From Bacillus sp. FJAT-29937 (GTDB lineage Bacteria; Bacillota; Bacilli; Bacillales; Cytobacillaceae): DNA of 64,000 nt. Every line of letters starts with the position of its first letter. Position 1 is the stretch's first letter. The translations under genes and the position numbers were made by a program. Under the pieces are notes generated by a model. The model was given only the letters and a program-made list of their open reading frames with translations, was not told the DNA's origin and did not search any database. Below are positions 62,721-64,000 of the stretch, piece by piece. Location of the stretch: assembly GCF_001509555.1 (NCBI RefSeq), contig NZ_LMAS01000003.1:125100-189099 (forward strand), given 5' to 3'.

Positions 62721-62753
62721 AAAAAGGTCACTCCGCATTGGAATGGCCTTTTT
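62721..62753. terminator. Bidirectional terminator between fxsA and ytvI
   Basis: AAAAAGGTCACTCC / GGAATGGCCTTTTT, with A5 and T5 ends, between convergent genes. Confidence 0.85.
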
Positions 62754-62763
62754 CTGCACGTAT

Positions 62764-63882
62764 TTAAGACTCGGGTCTCCCTTTGATAAATAACCATAAA
62801 TCATGGAACACATTCGCCTTATGCAAAGTGGAAAGAATGACTAGAGTAACAGGGCCAACAATCAATCCTAAAAATCCAATTAACTTAAATCCAACAAACA
62901 AGGCAATTAAAGTAGCTAAAGGATCAAGTCCGATGTTGGATGAAAGAATTTTTGGCTCCATAATTTGACGCTGAACGAGAACGATTGTATATAAAATACC
63001 TAATCCAATCGCTGTACCTAAGTCACCAGCAACCGCTTCATAAATGATCCAAGGCACAAAAATTAATCCAGTTCCCAGATAAGGGATAATGTCAACAATT
63101 CCTGCAATCAGTGCAATCGTTATTGCATAATCAACTCCTAAAATTAATAATCCAATTAGAATGATGACCGTAGAGATGGAGATAAGTGTTGCTTGAGCTT
63201 TCACAAATCCAAAAAGTGCTTTTTTCAAATCTGCAAAAACGGTTCTTCCACTTGTCTTCGCCCGGTTTGGAAGGAGTTTACCGGCCAGTGCAGAAAGCCG
63301 GTACCAATCTTTACTAATAAAAAATGTGCCAAGCAACGAGAAAATCAAGACAGTCGCTGCATTCGGAAACCAAGATAAAATATTCGGTATTTTGCCGAAG
63401 AAGTTTTGAATAAATGTCCCTAAAGTGGATCCAATTTTCTTGCCGACATTCTCAATGTTTTCCATAATCGTACCTTGCTGCCCGGTATCAAGACTATTAA
63501 ACAGACTCGTTATTTGATTGTAAAAAGGAATTATTTGTCCTGCAAAGAATTGTTCAACATAATCAATAAGTGTTTCCAAATGATCTGGGACAACTTTCGC
63601 CAAGTAATCTGCCCCTGATACAATCTCTGCTATTAATAGGGTGATCAGACCCGCAAATATAGCGATAATCAGAACAATACTAATGAGCACCGCAAGTGTA
63701 CGAGGCATTCGCCATTTATTCTGGAGGAAGTTAACGAGCGGGTTAATAAGAAAAGCAATGGCGAAACCAATTAAAAAAGGGTATGTCACTTTTGAAATAT
63801 AGAAAAAACCGACAAGAATTAATAAAGTAAAGCCGATAACAAATAATAACCTTAACGTTCGATAAAAATATACTGGGTTCAA
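62764..63882 (-). CDS. ytvI: YtvI-family integral membrane protein (AI-2E/PerM superfamily)
   Basis: About 372-aa polytopic membrane protein with roughly eight hydrophobic segments, from the AI-2E transporter/PerM superfamily; Bacillus YtvI is annotated as a sporulation-related membrane protein. The conserved late region DYAITIALIAGIVDIIPYLGTGLIFVPW-type segment (quoted in part: IVDIIPYLGTGLIFVPW) and LDPLATLIALFVGFK are typical. The start is the TTG at 63882 (NPVYFYRT), because AAGGAGGT lies 6 bases upstream; the ATG at 63903 precedes that site. Transport substrate unknown. Confidence 0.9.
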   Translation of the reverse strand: MNPVYFYRTLRLLFVIGFTLLILVGFFYISKVTYPFLIGFAIAFLINPLVNFLQNKWRMPRTLAVLISIVLIIAIFAGLITLLIAEIVSGADYLAKVVPDHLETLIDYVEQFFAGQIIPFYNQITSLFNSLDTGQQGTIMENIENVGKKIGSTLGTFIQNFFGKIPNILSWFPNAATVLIFSLLGTFFISKDWYRLSALAGKLLPNRAKTSGRTVFADLKKALFGFVKAQATLISISTVIILIGLLILGVDYAITIALIAGIVDIIPYLGTGLIFVPWIIYEAVAGDLGTAIGLGILYTIVLVQRQIMEPKILSSNIGLDPLATLIALFVGFKLIGFLGLIVGPVTLVILSTLHKANVFHDLWLFIKGRPES

Positions 63883-64000
63883 GCAAGTACCTCCTTTTGA
63901 CATTGCATAAAAACTAATATTATTTACTTAAATTACAGAAGAAAGTTTCTTTATTAAAGAAATTAAAATAAAAAAACACTTATCTGCAGAATATTCTACC

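Overview
The window is AT-rich chromosomal DNA from an aerobic, endospore-forming member of the Bacillaceae (Bacillus sensu lato; I cannot name a genus). The evidence is the run of Bacillus housekeeping genes (argGH, ytkL, ytoI, ytpI, nrnA, ytrIH, dnaE, ytsJ, accDA, pfkA, pyk, fxsA, ytvI), including sporulation genes, together with strong AGGAGG-type ribosome sites, frequent TTG/GTG starts and U-tract terminators. I see no rRNA, tRNA, CRISPR array, phage or complete insertion sequence.

Layout. (1) 0-10.2 kb is a core left flank: a secreted serine hydrolase, argGH with candidate ARG boxes, a YciI-like protein, a DedA membrane protein, a universal stress protein, a small gene at 6225-6389, a NERD/zinc-ribbon protein, a tandem repeat block, an M24 aminopeptidase and ytkL. 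(2) 10.6-45.4 kb is a large catabolic island, almost all on the + strand: an IclR regulator; a ThDP acyloin/acetolactate-type enzyme; three SDRs; three zinc MDR dehydrogenases; an iron alcohol dehydrogenase; a nitroreductase; a succinate-semialdehyde-type aldehyde dehydrogenase; one LivHMGF-type ABC transporter served by four paralogous lipoprotein receptors; a complete acetoin-dehydrogenase-like complex (acoABCL); two sigma-54 activators; and a short-chain beta-oxidation set (acyl-CoA dehydrogenase, hydroxyacyl-CoA dehydrogenase, crotonase, thiolase, acyl-CoA synthetase). (3) 45.5-47.7 kb holds a divergent GntR/FCD regulator and an L-2-hydroxyglutarate oxidase. (4) 47.7-64 kb is core again: ytoI, ytpI, nrnA, ytrIH, dnaE, ytsJ, a FadR-type regulator, accDA, pfkA, pyk, fxsA and ytvI.

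How the island may work (inference): receptors SBP1-4 deliver related small ligands to one permease. Dehydrogenases interconvert alcohol, ketol and diketone forms. The acetoin-dehydrogenase-like complex cleaves an acyloin or 2-oxo compound to an acyl-CoA plus an aldehyde. The aldehyde is oxidised, and the acid is CoA-activated and beta-oxidised. Two sigma-54 promoters with nearly identical cores (16979-16995 and 38445-38461) drive two of the operons. Each has a different set of upstream inverted repeats, and the two sigma-54 activators sit next to the second promoter. A near-consensus cre site lies just downstream of that promoter. The substrate is not known from the sequence.

In the right flank, an identical 11-bp palindrome (TGGTCTGACCA) lies near the ytsJ promoter and just upstream of accD, on either side of a FadR-type GntR gene. 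This suggests a small regulon joining malic enzyme and acetyl-CoA carboxylase. A structured intergenic repeat of about 240 bp sits in the ytsJ leader.
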